From Siphlonurus alternatus (lineage: Eukaryota; Arthropoda; Insecta; Ephemeroptera; Siphlonuridae): a DNA stretch of 64,000 nt. Under the pieces are notes generated by a model. That model made no database searches. It was not told the origin of the DNA and saw only the letters and a list, made by a program, of their open reading frames with translations. Position numbers and translations under genes: made by a program. Location of the stretch: NCBI GenBank assembly GCA_949825025.1, contig OX463787.1, positions 868,001 through 932,000 on the forward strand, given 5' to 3'. Positions 1-11,640 of this stretch are shown here, one piece after another. The first letter of the stretch is position 1; each line of letters starts with the position of its first letter.

Positions 1-305
1 CCTGGATTTTTTTATTGCAGAAATGGATACAGGGTGCAAAGTTATGCTACCCTGATTTTTTTCAGATTTTTTACAGCCTGGGAAGTATTTTTAAAAAATT
101 ATTGAAAGTTCTTTTTGTGACGTCACGAGATGCCGCTCCTTAAGAAAAAGATAGGACTTAACGCCGCGTGACGTCACAAAAAGGACTTTCAATAATTTTT
201 AAAAAATACTTCCCGGGCTCTAAAAAATCTGAAAAAAATCTGGGTAGCATAACTTTTCACCCTCTATATTTCTGCAATAAAAAAAAATTGAGGTCAATAC
301 TCCAT
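1..305. mobile_element. Family A palindromic MITE, left end cut by window edge
   Basis: This is a foldback element of about 300 bp in its complete copies. The arms carry TTTTTATTGCAG / CTGCAATAAAAAA near the ends, then a run ending in TTATTGAAAGT on both strands, and a short centre. Each arm carries TGACGTCA. The right end GAGGTCAATACTCCA is the family terminus. Other copies lie at 1495, 24778, 54523, 58163, 58979 and 62391. No coding capacity is visible, so it is non-autonomous. The superfamily is not identified. Confidence 0.8.
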
Positions 306-894
306 TATTATCCAGCAGAGATTAATTCAATAATCTTATTTGCTATTGCAAATTTTCACAATAAATTTACCTTTAGTTAACTAATATTGATCATGATTAT
401 TAACCACAACTATATTCAATATAGAAGAATAATTTGTTATTTAATAATCATGGCAAACTTAATACTGATAAAATATTTTGGTGTAGTGAATTTGCGAAGT
501 TTAGCCACTGCAAAAAATTAATTGGTAATTTTCTGCGAAATTCTTTTTTCACGAGTTGTTGCATGCACTAAGTTAAACATGAGTTACCCTTTTTTGTTTT
601 TTGCTTCGATATTAGAAAATTTAAAATTACAATTCTTAAATATGACGTGACACTAGGAAGATTATGATTATGAATAAAATTTTTAATTTTAATCATTTAT
701 TTTTAAAAACAAAATTACTCTATCAATTTTATAAAAGATTTTTTTTATTTATTTTTTTAAATACACAAATTAGCATGGTAAAAAATTCCTATAAAAAAAT
801 GAATATTTAGGTTTAGATAAATACTTTCGTTACTAGCTTGCTGCCTAAGTTGGGGTATTATAATAGATAGAGTCAACCCTAAATCCCTTATATC

Positions 895-1122
895 TGTGCA
901 GGTTAACATAACGCACATCTCTTTTTATTAATAGTTTTGGTTGCTAAATATTTTCTTCAAGAGCGTTAGTTCTTCTTGTCACCTTTTATAAAAGAAAATT
1001 ATGAGAAAAGTAATGATGTGAATAGCCAGGAGAAATTTATTTCTTGACCAACTTTAGCACGTATTTGCTATGCCGCTGACAATGTTTTGCCTACAAAATC
1101 GTGACATCGTATTATATGGTGA
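895..1122. repeat. Dispersed repeat, second copy at 44946-45140
   Basis: The segment containing AGCCAGGAGAAATT, TTTAGCACG and GCTATGCCGCTGACAATG recurs in the same orientation at about 45030-45120. It is a dispersed repeat of unknown type lying just upstream of the CTL1 promoter. Confidence 0.6.
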
Positions 1123-1305
1123 AATATTTGTATAACACAATACATTATAATAAATATTGGCTAATCAACTAGAAAATATAATTGCCTGATCTCATTGTAA
1201 CAATTAAGACACATTTCGTTACAATTGGCAAATTGTTTACGATTATCAACAATCAGTTTTTACGATTGTCACGGACGCGTGTCAAGTCTCGTTCGATTAC
1301 ACTCA

Positions 1306-1313
1306 TATAAAAG
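1306..1313 (+). promoter_or_regulatory. TATA box of CTL1
   Basis: TATAAAAG lies 36 nt upstream of the CTL1 start codon. It is well placed for a start of transcription near 1336-1340 and a very short 5' leader. CTL2 and CTL3 have equivalent boxes. Confidence 0.7.
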
Positions 1314-1348
1314 ACGTGGTGCTCGCTGTGTAGCCAGAGATCTGCACG

Positions 1349-4300
1349 ATGCATCATCGATCACTGTGCCTTCTACTGCTGCTGGCTGCCAGCTGTTTAA
1401 CCGTACATGCAGGATATGCAAGGTAGGCTCGTTTGTAATACACGTAATCCTGAATAATTTGAAATGAAAATATTCACATGACATGATGAATAATGTAGTA
1501 TCGACCTCAATTTTTTTATTGCAAAAATGGATAGAGGGTGCAAAGTTATGCTACCCTGATTTTTTTCAGATTTTTTTACAGCCTGGGAAGTATTTTTAAA
1601 AAATTATTGAAAGTTCTTTTTGTGACGTCACGAGATGCCGCTCCTTAAGAAAAAGATTGGACTTGCCGCCTCGTGACGTCACAAAAAGAACTCTCAATAA
1701 TTTTTTAAAAATACTTCCCGGGCTCTCAAAAATTTGAAAAAAAAATCAGCGTAGCATAACTTTGCACTCTCTATCCATTTCTGCAATACAAAAATTTGAG
1801 GTCGATACTACATAGTAAATTTTTTGTTTAAGAATATTGTTTATTTTGTTTAATAATAATTATGCTACTCGAACAACACTGATGTAAAAAATTCCTTCAC
1901 AAACTAAACTCGAAGTATTATATAGACTAATTATGTAGTTATATCGTTCAGGGGCCACCACAAGCGATGCCGCCACCATCCTCACGTTGGGGGATGTCAC
2001 AGTGACCTAAAGAACTGCCGGGCCAAGCTGCAGGACACGCAGGTAAAGATGATCGAATTTAACACTGTGTACTGCCGCATTACCAAAATATTAATAATAA
2101 CCATACATACGTTGCATTACTGTAGCAGGTCTTGAGAATTTAATTTTTATATATTAATAGTCGAGGAATAATGGAAATAAATAATTTAAATTAATTTAAA
2201 ATTAATTAATTTATATCTAATTTTTATTGTTTAAATTTAATATTTTATGTAATATATTTACAATAAATAAAATAACTAATACATGAATTTTATAATTTAA
2301 AAAAACATATAAAAAAATACTATATTTTTTTATGCATTTTGTTTTTAAATCCTAGAATTTAGTATAGTTTTAATAATTTTTATGATATAAAATATCATAT
2401 AATAATAATTATAAACATGAAAAGAAAAGATAAAAATATTAAATTTTAAACTCAATTAATTAAAATACATCTATTACATTTTACTTTTTCATTGTTTTTT
2501 GATTATTAAAAATGGTTCCTTTTTTTTCTTTTGCTAAATATGACAACTTTATTACATAATATATAATGTATCCTGGCTTCTAACGTAACTAAAAGAATTA
2601 ACCAATTAACTATAAAGGAATTGAACTAAATTTATGGGACCTAATTAAAACACTAGTAACAAAAAACCTACGCTACATATAATAATTAAACAATATAGAA
2701 AATGACTTCAATGGAACCAGCTCGTCGTCAGGAGTCTATTGAACTGGCTACTGAACCTTCTATGATGATTCTTTCCTTGTAATTCTTTGAAGGAATTGTC
2801 ATAGAAGGTTCAGTAGCCAGTCCAATGGAACCAGCTCGTCGTCAGGAGTCTATTGAACTGGCTACTGAACCTCCTACTATGACTCTATTGTCCCAGGGCA
2901 TTGACCAGGAGTTGTCCGCGTTACGGCAAGAGGTTGCGGCTCTCGAGGTGAAGGTGGGAGAGAGTGAGCGGCCCCTGAGGGAGGCTGAGCGTCAGGAGAA
3001 GGTGCTGGCCAACAAGGTGGTGTGTCTGCAGAGGAAGGCCAACCTGGGGGAGGTGCGAGTGGAGCAGACCAAAGAGCAGATCCAGGAGATTAAGTGCGCG
3101 CTTTCGGAGGTTCGTTACAAAATATAGAAAAAATAACTTATTTACTTTGATGCATAAAATTTACTTAAAGATATTACCATGCATTCAAATTTTTATTTCG
3201 ATCATAGGCTGTACAGCATGGATCACGTCAATTATTACATTAAATATGTAACATACTTAATTCTAATTAAAATTAGCCTAAATTTAATTAAATTCTATCA
3301 GAAGTCTATATATTTTATGACAAGTTAATTGGTTATTTTAACACTTTACTAGCAGTAAATATTGTAAATTAGTTATTTAAAAAAGCACTTTTGCTTTATC
3401 ACTATGAACATCAATAATCATTAATATTCAGATAAGACTTTCTCACATTAACTTGAATTAAGGTAAATTTTTGTTAATTAAATTTTCTCTTAAAGGCCCT
3501 ATGACCAGTTCACAGTATTAAGTCCACAGTTAGTATTGCCTCAGTATGATACGGCTGCATAAAAAAAATTGTTCCAGCAGCAATAATATCAGAGATAATA
3601 GCCGGTGAAAAGGCACCTGTGACGTCATTTGTACCTAGTCTGCGGCGACGGTATAGGGAAATCCCTGAAAAAGATAGGTTCACTCTAGCTGCAACCACGG
3701 ACATAATTTTTATTCTGGAATGTTGAAATTTTAACAGGGCAGTTTTGATAATATTTGTCAAATATCCTGAAATAATTTTGTTGTTGACATTCACACAGAC
3801 TGAATTATTGCAGTAGCAAATAAGCCAAAAATTTAACATTGTTTTTCTATGCAACATTTTTCTATTTTTCCTACTGCAATAAGTCAGTCTGTGTAAATGT
3901 CAACAACAAAATTCTTTCAGGATATTTGACAAATACTATCAAGACTGCCCTGGTAAAATTTCAACATTCCAGAATTAAAATTATGTCCGTGGTTGCAGCT
4001 AGAGTGAACCTATCTTTTGCAGAGATTTCCCTATACCGTCACCGTAGAATGGGAACAAATGACGTCACAGGTTCCTTTTCATCGGCTATTATCTCTGTTA
4101 TTATTGCTGCTGGAACAACTTTTTTTATGCAGCCGTATCATACTGAGGCAATACTAACTGTGGACCTAATACTGTGAACTGGTCATAGGGCCTTTAATTA
4201 ATATTTTGAATATCACAAAAAAAATGAAATTTGATGGAGAAGGTAAACTTTTAAAATCGCTTTTTAAACAAAAGTTAAAATATTTTTATCACATGTTGAT

Positions 4301-7300
4301 ATTTATTACATTATAGTTTATACTTTGCCTCTATAACTCATTTTCAATAGTTTATAACAAACATTTTGTCTTCAGTAATTTTAATACAGATATTGTAGAA
4401 GTTCTGCACATTTTAAGTAACCAAAATATTTCAAATTTCAGTTCGATCCGACAATCCAAGCCTGCAAGCAAGCAGGTAATATTTTACTCTGAATTTAACA
4501 TTGTTAGACGTGATTGTTATTTCACTGATGTCGCCTTGGAAATTTTCCATTTGCAGCCGTGTAAATAATATATGCCCCAAAAAATATATATAAAGATTAA
4601 CAAGGCTGCAAGTGGGAAATTTTCAGAGGCGAGGAGTGTACCAAATCTGCATAATTTTTGTCAATTTATATCTCGTAGTAATTTGATGACTGGGGAAATT
4701 GCAACCTATGGAATACAATTTAGTTGTTTAGTATGAAAATTCACAGTCATGAGCACATACTATTTTCCATGGAATAAGTCAAAATAACCAAAATGGGTGC
4801 GATTCACGAAGCAGTTAGCCACGTTTAGATAAACCACGTTTAACTATACCTGTTTTACGTGTTATACCACCAAGTTAAACGTGGTTAAGCTAAATGTTGT
4901 TAGAAACCTGGCTTCGTGAATCGCACCCCTTATTATTAATATAATATCAAATAATTTATTCATGTTTTATTTATCATAATGATAATTGAAAATAAATTAT
5001 GTATTAACATGGCATTCAAGTACAGAATCCATGGAAGGAATTGTCATAGAAGGTTCAGTAACCAGTCCAATGGAACCAGCTCGTCGTCAAGAGTCCATTG
5101 AACTGGCTACTGAACCTTCTACGATGACTAGAATTAAGGTGTCAGTAACAATTGTTTTTCTGTTTTACAGTTGAAGATCTGAATCTGACTAGACTGGGTG
5201 ATAACATTTATTACTTCCACACGAAGACGGACGGATGGGTAAGTGTAACAAAAACTTCATGTTAGGACGTTTAAAGCATCTTAGGCCAGTCAATATAGGT
5301 TTTGACCTCGGATAAATTCCGAAGTTTGTGATTTTTTCAGCATTGGTAGAACTCAATGCCTTGAGTAACATATCCAAAGCCCCCCAAAATCCCACCGGGG
5401 CTTTCGCCGCCATCTTGATGGGAAGTCATGCATATAGTACCCTCACTAATTTGCATATTGTGGCGGAACCGTGTTACATAGAAGCAATGTAAATGCATAT
5501 AATGATAGGCAGATATATTTGCTACAAGAAAATATAAAAATATATTTAATTTTAATTTCGATTAACCCTTAAATTAATTATTTTCTGAAAAGTTTGGTGT
5601 TAAAAAAAAGTTTAACGGTGAATTTCGTAGTCAATATACATAAATACAGAAATATTCTTCATTCAAAAGTTTAAGACAAAATCCTTGCAATTTCATAAAT
5701 GCTGATAACTTTTCCTTAGCTTAAATAATTAAGGAGATACGCGACTTCGTAGCGCAAGAAACATGCCAGTTGACCGCTCTGCCTGCCCGCCCCGCCCCAA
5801 TACAACACGCATAATACAGAGCGCGGGCACAGCAATGAATGCGCTCTCGCGGCTCTCAGTGGCTTGTTACCTTTATTTATTTATTTATATATAACTACGT
5901 GTAAGGTGTTTTATAAAGTTGTAAATTTAGTTTTAACACTCTGCTTTTGCAAAAAAAAAAAAAAAAAAAAAAAAATCAAATTAACATTAATTAAACTTCT
6001 TATGACATTGATTATTCCATATACTTTTTATAATTATATTAATTTATATTACATATTTTTTAAGTAATTACCTGCAGCACAAATTTAAGTCTTACCCCTT
6101 TGTCTCCTTACACGGTATAAGGCACGGTAGAAAACAGGCAAACTTAATTAAATAGTTATTTTCGTGATGCTGCATTTGTGGATGATACTTTAATTTAAGT
6201 CTACTCTTATTTATTTTCAATTTTTTATATGACATGTACTGTATAATACCACTGTCCGTATAATATACATATACATTTAATTAACATCATCAAATCCGAT
6301 CCGATACATAATTTTTAAAAATATATAGGTAATAACAATCACAAGTTCAATGGAATATAATAATATTATATGGTTTATTATAAAGTTTATGTATTAACAC
6401 AAATGCATATATGTGTTATTAGTTATTATATTATTATAATATATATATATATATATTTTTTTTTTTAGTTTTTAATTAAACCCTATTGGGTACTTCTATT
6501 TACTAATTACATACTACTTTGTGAAACCCCGAACCTTCCGAAACCCTAACTTGAGCGTTTCGCGGGCTCTTCTGGAACGAGGGCGGCCACGGCCTTGCAA
6601 ATCCATCCCGGCATTTGCCTGCGGCTGAGGGAAACGTGGAAACCTCAGCCAGGATGGACGCTACAGCTTTTGTCAATGAACCGGAAGTGCAATGGTCCAA
6701 AGCCAGGGGAACCACATAGTGGAAAAGCGCAACGTTTTACCCCTGGGTGGGAAACGTGGTTTTTGTTGAAAATGGTCACCCATCCAACTACTAAATATAT
6801 TATATCAACATGTAATCAGTATGACTATTTTTGAAATCAAGATTATTTACAATCGATAGAATATAAATTTAATGTTGGGCCTTATAGTTCGGACAAAATT
6901 GAGTACTCCTTAATAGTTATTTAATAAAAGACGCTATTTAAGAAGTAAGATACTCAATTTTGACCGAACTATTCAACTACGCTTTAATTATTCTTTTAAA
7001 TGTAATAAATTTTGATTTCAAATATCGATGAGATACATGAAGATACATATAATATTTATTCATTGTATATTCAGCTTCTAGGGCTGAGGCTATTTTTGTA
7101 AATTTAATAGACATAGAATCTTACATAGTTTATGCCACGACAATGTTTTTTTTTTTTTTTTAATATACATATAATATAAAAACGCATATGATGCATTCGT
7201 GACCCCTCTAAAACATTATAAATAATATATTATTACAAAACTTTAAATATATCCATTGAATTTGTGATTGTTTCTATCTATTTTTAAAAATAATAAGTGT

Positions 7301-10300
7301 TGGATCGGATATGATGATATTATGTAAATGTATTTATACGACAGTGGTATTATATATAATACATATAAAAATTCGAAAATTAGTAAGATTATACTTCAAA
7401 TGAAGTACTGTATCATCAACACAGCACCAAAATATTCATGTTGCCTGTTTTCCATTGTGCCTTACACATTGTAATTTATATAAATATATAATCATAATTA
7501 TTTACTCATATGGGAGGTATGAGGAAGCAAAATTTTTATTGAAACATTATGTTATTTGTAAGCTAGCTGACATAAACAAACATTATAAATATAAAGAAGG
7601 AATATAATTATTTTTGTATATACATGCATGACTGACAAAAAGGGTAAAGAATTAAATTTACTGCACTTTACTTAAGAAAATGTATTACAATTTATATTGT
7701 ATATACGTAATAATCAATGTCACGAGAAGTTAATAAAAAGCTTCAATGATTGATATTTAGCATAAGCATATTGATACAAATAAATTTACAACTTATTTTT
7801 AACCTATTTCCAATAGACGAATATTTTTTCTTGAACTTCACGATTTAAGGGGAAGGTAACGCGCCCAATGTTAAAAAAAATCCCATGACACATGAAAAAA
7901 ATTTAAAATGTTCTCCTCTACATTCCCTATAATATCAGTAGCTAAAATATCAATAATTGAAGCTTTTTATTAACTTCTCGTGACATTGATTATTACGTAT
8001 ATACACAATATAAATTGTAATACATTTTCTTAAGTAAAGTGCAGTAAATTTAATACAAATTCGAGCTAGTTTTTTTTTTTTTTTTTTTAGTTATGAATTT
8101 TTAAAGTTGACTATACTTTAACATGGAAAAATCGAACTTCAATGTTAATCTAGTCAACTTCAAAAACTAGCTCGAATTTGTATACATGATATTTTAGCCA
8201 CTGATATTATAGAGAATGTAGAGGAGAACATTTTAATTTTTTTTCATAATTTTCATGTTTCATGCTGTATGGGATATTTTTTTAACATTGGGCACGTTAC
8301 CTCACCCTTAAGGGCTATTGTAGCTATTAACACACGTTGAACATATAATATAAATATAATATATATATATATAATAAATAATATATATAATAAATAATAC
8401 ATATTATATACAAAGATGACAAGCCACTGAGAGCCGCGAGAGCGCATTCATTGCAGTGCTCGCGCGCTGTATTATAATGGCGTGTTGTATTGGGGCGGGG
8501 CAGGCAGAGCGGTCAACTGGCATGTTTCTTGCGCTACGAAGTCGCGTATCTTCTTCATTTTTTAAGCTAAGGAAAAGTTATCAGCATTTATGAAATTGCA
8601 AGGATTTTGTCTTAAACTTTTAAATGAAAAATATTTCTGTATTTATATATATTGACTACGAAATTCACCGTTAAACTTTTTTTTAACACCAAACTTTTCA
8701 GAAAATAATTAATTTAAGGGTTAATCGAAATTAAAATTAAATATATTTTTATATTTTCTTGTAGCAAATATATCTGCCTATCATTATATGCATTTACATT
8801 GCTTCTATGTAGCACGGTTTCGCCACAATATGCAAATTAGTGAGGGTACTATATGCATAACTTTCCATCAAGATGGCGGCGAAAGCCCCGGTGGGATTTT
8901 GGGGGGCTTTGGATATGTTACTCAAGGCATTGAGTTCTACCGATGCTGAAAAAATCACAAACTTCGGAATTTATCCGAGGTCAAGATAGAATTTTCACCT
9001 ATATTGACTGGCCTATCTTCTCAGAAAGTGTCCTAATATTAACAAAAAATATACATTTCCGATATCTTCTACTTTTTTAGTTGAATTTATTTTAAAAATA
9101 AACCAATTCATAACTTGTGACCCTGAAAATTTTATTTAAATCTAGCATTACCAGGGGGGGGGGGGGGGCGAGACGATCCATAACTATTTTTAAAGCGGGA
9201 AGAAAGTGAAAAATTTTACTTTAAAAAATCGATTTAAATGGCGGCTCGATTTCACCCCACCCCCCTTGGAATATATATCTTGTGAAAAAAAATCGCTAAT
9301 TCAATACATAAATTAATATTTTAAAGCTAAAACATAAATTCCCTACAATCATTTGACCCTCAGTTGACCTTCGCCGAGGCGTTCGGTTTCTGCGAGTCGC
9401 GCGGCCTTCAACTCGTCAGCCTGGAGACAGCGGAGGAGAACCAACTGGTCAAAGATTGGGTCAAACAGATCCTTAGCTTTGGTACGTACTCTCTCTCCTC
9501 GTCTAATTACCTCCTATTTTGCACCATTTTAGAGGAAAAATACGAAATTACGTCTTCTTTTCTCTTCTTGAGCATAAAATGTCAGAAAAATTGTTATTGT
9601 CTTCATTTTATCCTCACTCTGCGTGAAGAGGAAATAAGATGTGTTTTAGAGGTAAAAAGATTAGGTTTAGACGTGTCAAGGATGAGTTGAAGAGAAAATT
9701 TTTCAACTATATAGTGCTCTCTTTCTCTCTTACATCCTCAACGACAAACTTCTGCACAGAAATTCACAAATCCTAGTTGAAAATTTTCGTCTTCAACTCA
9801 TCTTTAAACGTCTAAACCTAATCTTTTTACCTCTTTACACATCTTATTTCCTCTTCACGCAGAGTGAGGATGAAATGAAGACAATATTCCTAACATTTCA
9901 TGCTCAAGAAATACGTATAATCTCGTATTTTTCCCTCTAAAATGGAGCAAAATAAGAGGAGAAAAGACGAGAGGAGAGTTTAAATTGCGAATAAAATATG
10001 AAATTTATTTCAACTTGGGACATCTCATACAATCACTACTTACATAATTATTATATGAAAGATTTTTTAGTACTAATAATTCGTATGACATGGAAATTTC
10101 AAAGTGCTCCTCAAATGAACCTTAAATTTTGCAGACTTGCCGCTACTTTGCGCCAATGACTCATACCTGGTGAAGAACTTCTGGACCTCGTTGTACGACT
10201 TCGGCAATGGCAATTACATTTGGGGTGGCTCCAGGATAACCCCGGCCTTTTTGGACTTGCTACCTAACGACGTAGACCCTGACGATGCCCTGAAGAGCTG

Positions 10301-11459
10301 TGGTATCATCGGACAGTTCCAGGGTCCTTACCAGGATCAGGTGTTTTGGAACGACCTTCAATGTTCTGAAACGCGCAGGTTGGTTTACATTAACGGATCA
10401 GCTGATCGATGTAGTCCCATTTGATTAACATATAAACCTTGTCAAATTCACAAAAATTCTGAAAAAAGCCATAGAAAAAATTTCAAATTTAACGAGATGA
10501 TTTTTTTTTAAATTAAGTTTTCCGTGAGAAAACCCTATGCTGAAAATTAAAAGAATTTATTAAATAAACTTTTCCCACGAGAAAATGATTCCCAGGCCTT
10601 GAAATGATATTCTGTGTGCTTATTTTTTTGGTGAAAGCCCTAAATTGTTTGAATTTTGCTAACAATAAGGATTAAAAACTGCAGCATTTTCTCCATTTTT
10701 CGTCTTGATTTGACCAATCAGAATTTTTGTGATGTTCTACTGACGCTAGGGGGTTCCCAATTAGCGGGGGATACCTCCTAGAGTTGCATGTTCTCCTAAT
10801 ACAAAGCTTTGAAAATGCACCTCTCGATCGTTTCCTTCCCTATTAGCAGGTATTTAGCTTCCCTATAATTATGTGAGGGGATTAAGTATCAGGCGACCGT
10901 AAGAACCCAAGAGGTCTTCCCCGCTAATAGGGAAGATCACCTACTAATAGGGAACGAAAACAAATAGCTAGGTCAGCGGTTTTCAAACTATGAGACGCGT
11001 CCCAAAATTGAGACAGTAAGGAATTTCGTTTGGGACTTCACGAAAATTGAGTAATGGCAGCCAAGGGTATAGGCTTAAATATTAGTTAGTAAAATAAAAA
11101 TGCAATGGGAATGAAAAAAAAATGGGACTTGCGTGATTGCTGAATTGCACATTATCTGGGACTCGGGTCTAAAAGTTTGAAAACCTCTGGCTTACATGCA
11201 CCAATAGCACAATATGCTGTATGCAAGATAGCATTGTAATAAATAAAAATTCACCCACAGGTTCATATGTGAGATGCCTAAGACATGCACAGACTTCCTG
11301 AGAGATACTTTCACAGTCTCAACTACGTATGCACCTGAGGAAGCTCAGGTAGGTCCTGCAACCGCAGGAAACGGAACCGTGGCTGTGTGTGGTGGTAATT
11401 CAAAATTAACTTCACGTATTTGGTATATGTTATATCCAAAACAATCATTTTTTGGTTAG
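1349..11459 (+). CDS. CTL1: secreted coiled-coil C-type lectin domain protein (8 exons)
   Basis: Exons read from splice sites and phase: 1349-1422, 1952-2042, 2897-3109, 4442-4475, 5171-5238, 9364-9481, 10135-10378, 11261-11459. They join into 346 codons plus TAG. The start follows a TATA box and begins a signal peptide (MHHRSLCLLLLLAASCL). Exon 2 is His/Cys-rich. Exon 3 is a Glu/Lys-rich coiled coil (about residues 56-126). Exons 5-8 form a C-type lectin domain with the segments RLGDNIYYF, LQLVSLETAEENQLV, FWTSLYDFG, VFWNDLQC and RFICE. The sugar-specifying EPN/QPD position is not recognisable (LPNDVDPDD stands there), so calcium-dependent sugar binding is uncertain. The exon 3 donor (GTTCGT) is weak. 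Translation could instead splice out of the last exon at 11348 (CAG/GTAGGT). AATAAA lies at 11535. The likely role is extracellular recognition, possibly immune; this is inference from the family. Confidence 0.85.
1495..1811. mobile_element. Family A MITE in CTL1 intron 1
   Basis: Full-length foldback copy with termini GTAGTATCGACCTC and GAGGTCGATACTAC. It carries two TGTGACGTCA motifs, one in each arm around 1620 and 1675. It lies between the signal-peptide exon and exon 2 of CTL1. Confidence 0.85.
2710..2884 (+). mobile_element. Family E mini-palindrome, one half copy plus one full copy
   Basis: A half copy (2710-2780) is followed by a full copy (about 2796-2884). The arms GGTTCAGTAGCCAGT and ACTGGCTACTGAACC pair around a 20-nt loop. 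The right edge of the full copy runs into the polypyrimidine tract and AG of CTL1 exon 3 at 2896. The element happens to be open in one frame ([16 protein letters not shown]), which recurs at every copy and is not a gene. Confidence 0.85.
3494..4193. mobile_element. 700-bp foldback element flanked by TTAA
   Basis: The element is an almost perfect inverted repeat, with arms of about 350 bp meeting near 3843. It begins AGGCCCTATGACC and ends GGTCATAGGGCCT. TTAA abuts both ends (3490-3493 and 4194-4197), the target duplication used by piggyBac-type transposases. Two ORFs of 112-115 codons read outward from the arms and are mirror images of each other, so I do not call them genes. It lies in CTL1 intron 3. 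Confidence 0.85.
4795..4928. mobile_element. Family F MITE (134 bp)
   Basis: Inverted repeat with ends GGGTGCGATTCACGAAGC and its complement, and an AT-rich palindromic centre built on CACGTTTAACTA. Two other copies lie at 17496 (nested in another MITE) and 61633. Confidence 0.85.
5037..5128 (+). mobile_element. Family E mini-palindrome
   Basis: Full copy with both arms. It ends 42 nt before the 3' splice site of CTL1 exon 5 (AG at 5169-5170). Confidence 0.85.
6469..6795 (-). mobile_element. 5'-truncated 5S-rRNA-derived SINE
   Basis: On the minus strand this matches the body of the full SINE at 43029-43427 almost base for base. Only the last bases of the 5S head remain (GGATGGGTGACC, the 5S C-box). 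The AATAGGGTTTAATT tail is intact. Loss of the 5' end is what LINE-driven retrotransposition commonly produces. It sits inside the composite foldback element. Confidence 0.8.
7849..8310. mobile_element. Family K palindrome nested in the composite foldback
   Basis: The ends read AAGGGGAAGGTAACG and CGTTACCTCACCCTTAAGGG. The internal GTTCTCCTCTACA motif occurs in both arms. The same element in cleaner form is at 56826-57178. This copy is extended by a further inverted block shared with about 7650-7740. Confidence 0.65.
9483..9995. mobile_element. Two head-to-head family H MITEs in CTL1 intron 6
   Basis: A plus-oriented copy (about 9483-9690) and an inverted copy (about 9775-9995) form a large hairpin starting one base after the exon 6 donor. 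Shared segments are GCACCATTTTAGAGG, TCTTGAGCATAAAATGT and AGATGTGTTTTAGAGG. Other H copies lie at 14756, 15022, 17308, 30214, 33093, 41243, 44275, 56262 and 60085. Confidence 0.8.
10384..10660. mobile_element. Partial palindromic element, related to 54003-54376
   Basis: It begins with AACGGATCAGCTGATCG and AGTCCCATT and continues CCTTGTCAAATTCACAAA, matching the terminus of the element at 54003. The right end is degraded. It directly follows the CTL1 exon 7 donor. Confidence 0.55.
10974..11189. mobile_element. hAT-like MITE (216 bp)
   Basis: The ends CAGCGGTTTTCAAACT and AGTTTGAAAACCTCTG are inverted repeats of the CAGNGGTTCTCAAAC type seen in hAT elements. I do not see an exact 8-bp target duplication, so the class is inferred from termini only. 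Confidence 0.6.
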
Positions 11460-11469
11460 CGAATTTACA

Positions 11470-11640
11470 TAGCGAATTTTATGAAGCGACGCGAAGCGAA
11501 TAATGCGCACTTGCTGTAACATTCACATTTGGTGAATAAAAATGAGCATTGTATTTTAACGTGATAATCGCTCACCACATTTTACAGCTTTTGCGTCGCA
11601 TCGCCATTTTCGCCATGTGAACCCGCCTTAAGTGTTATTT
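11470..11640. mobile_element. Degenerate copy of the element at 22327-22741
   Basis: It shares GACGCGAAGCGAATAATGCG, CACTTGCTGTAACAT and TCGCCATGTGAACCC with that element. It occupies the CTL1 3' flank and includes AATAAA at 11535-11540, a candidate polyadenylation signal for CTL1. Confidence 0.55.

Larger units (their letters stand above)
5264..9034. mobile_element. 3.8-kb composite foldback element in CTL1 intron 5
   Basis: The outer 600 bp (about 5264-5870 and 8410-9034) are inverted copies of each other, sharing GGCCAGTCAATATAGG, AAGATGGCGGC and GGGGCGGGGCAGGCAGAGCG in opposite orientation. A second inner pair (about 6150-6330 against 7260-7450) shares TACTGTATAATACCACTGT-like sequence. 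The interior holds a 5S-derived SINE and a family K palindrome. No transposase ORF is visible. It accounts for nearly all of the 4.1-kb intron. The family is unknown. Confidence 0.75.

Noticed and set aside
3510..4177. Two ORFs of 115 and 112 codons
   Set aside because: They are mirror copies in the arms of one foldback element, with no start context or domain.
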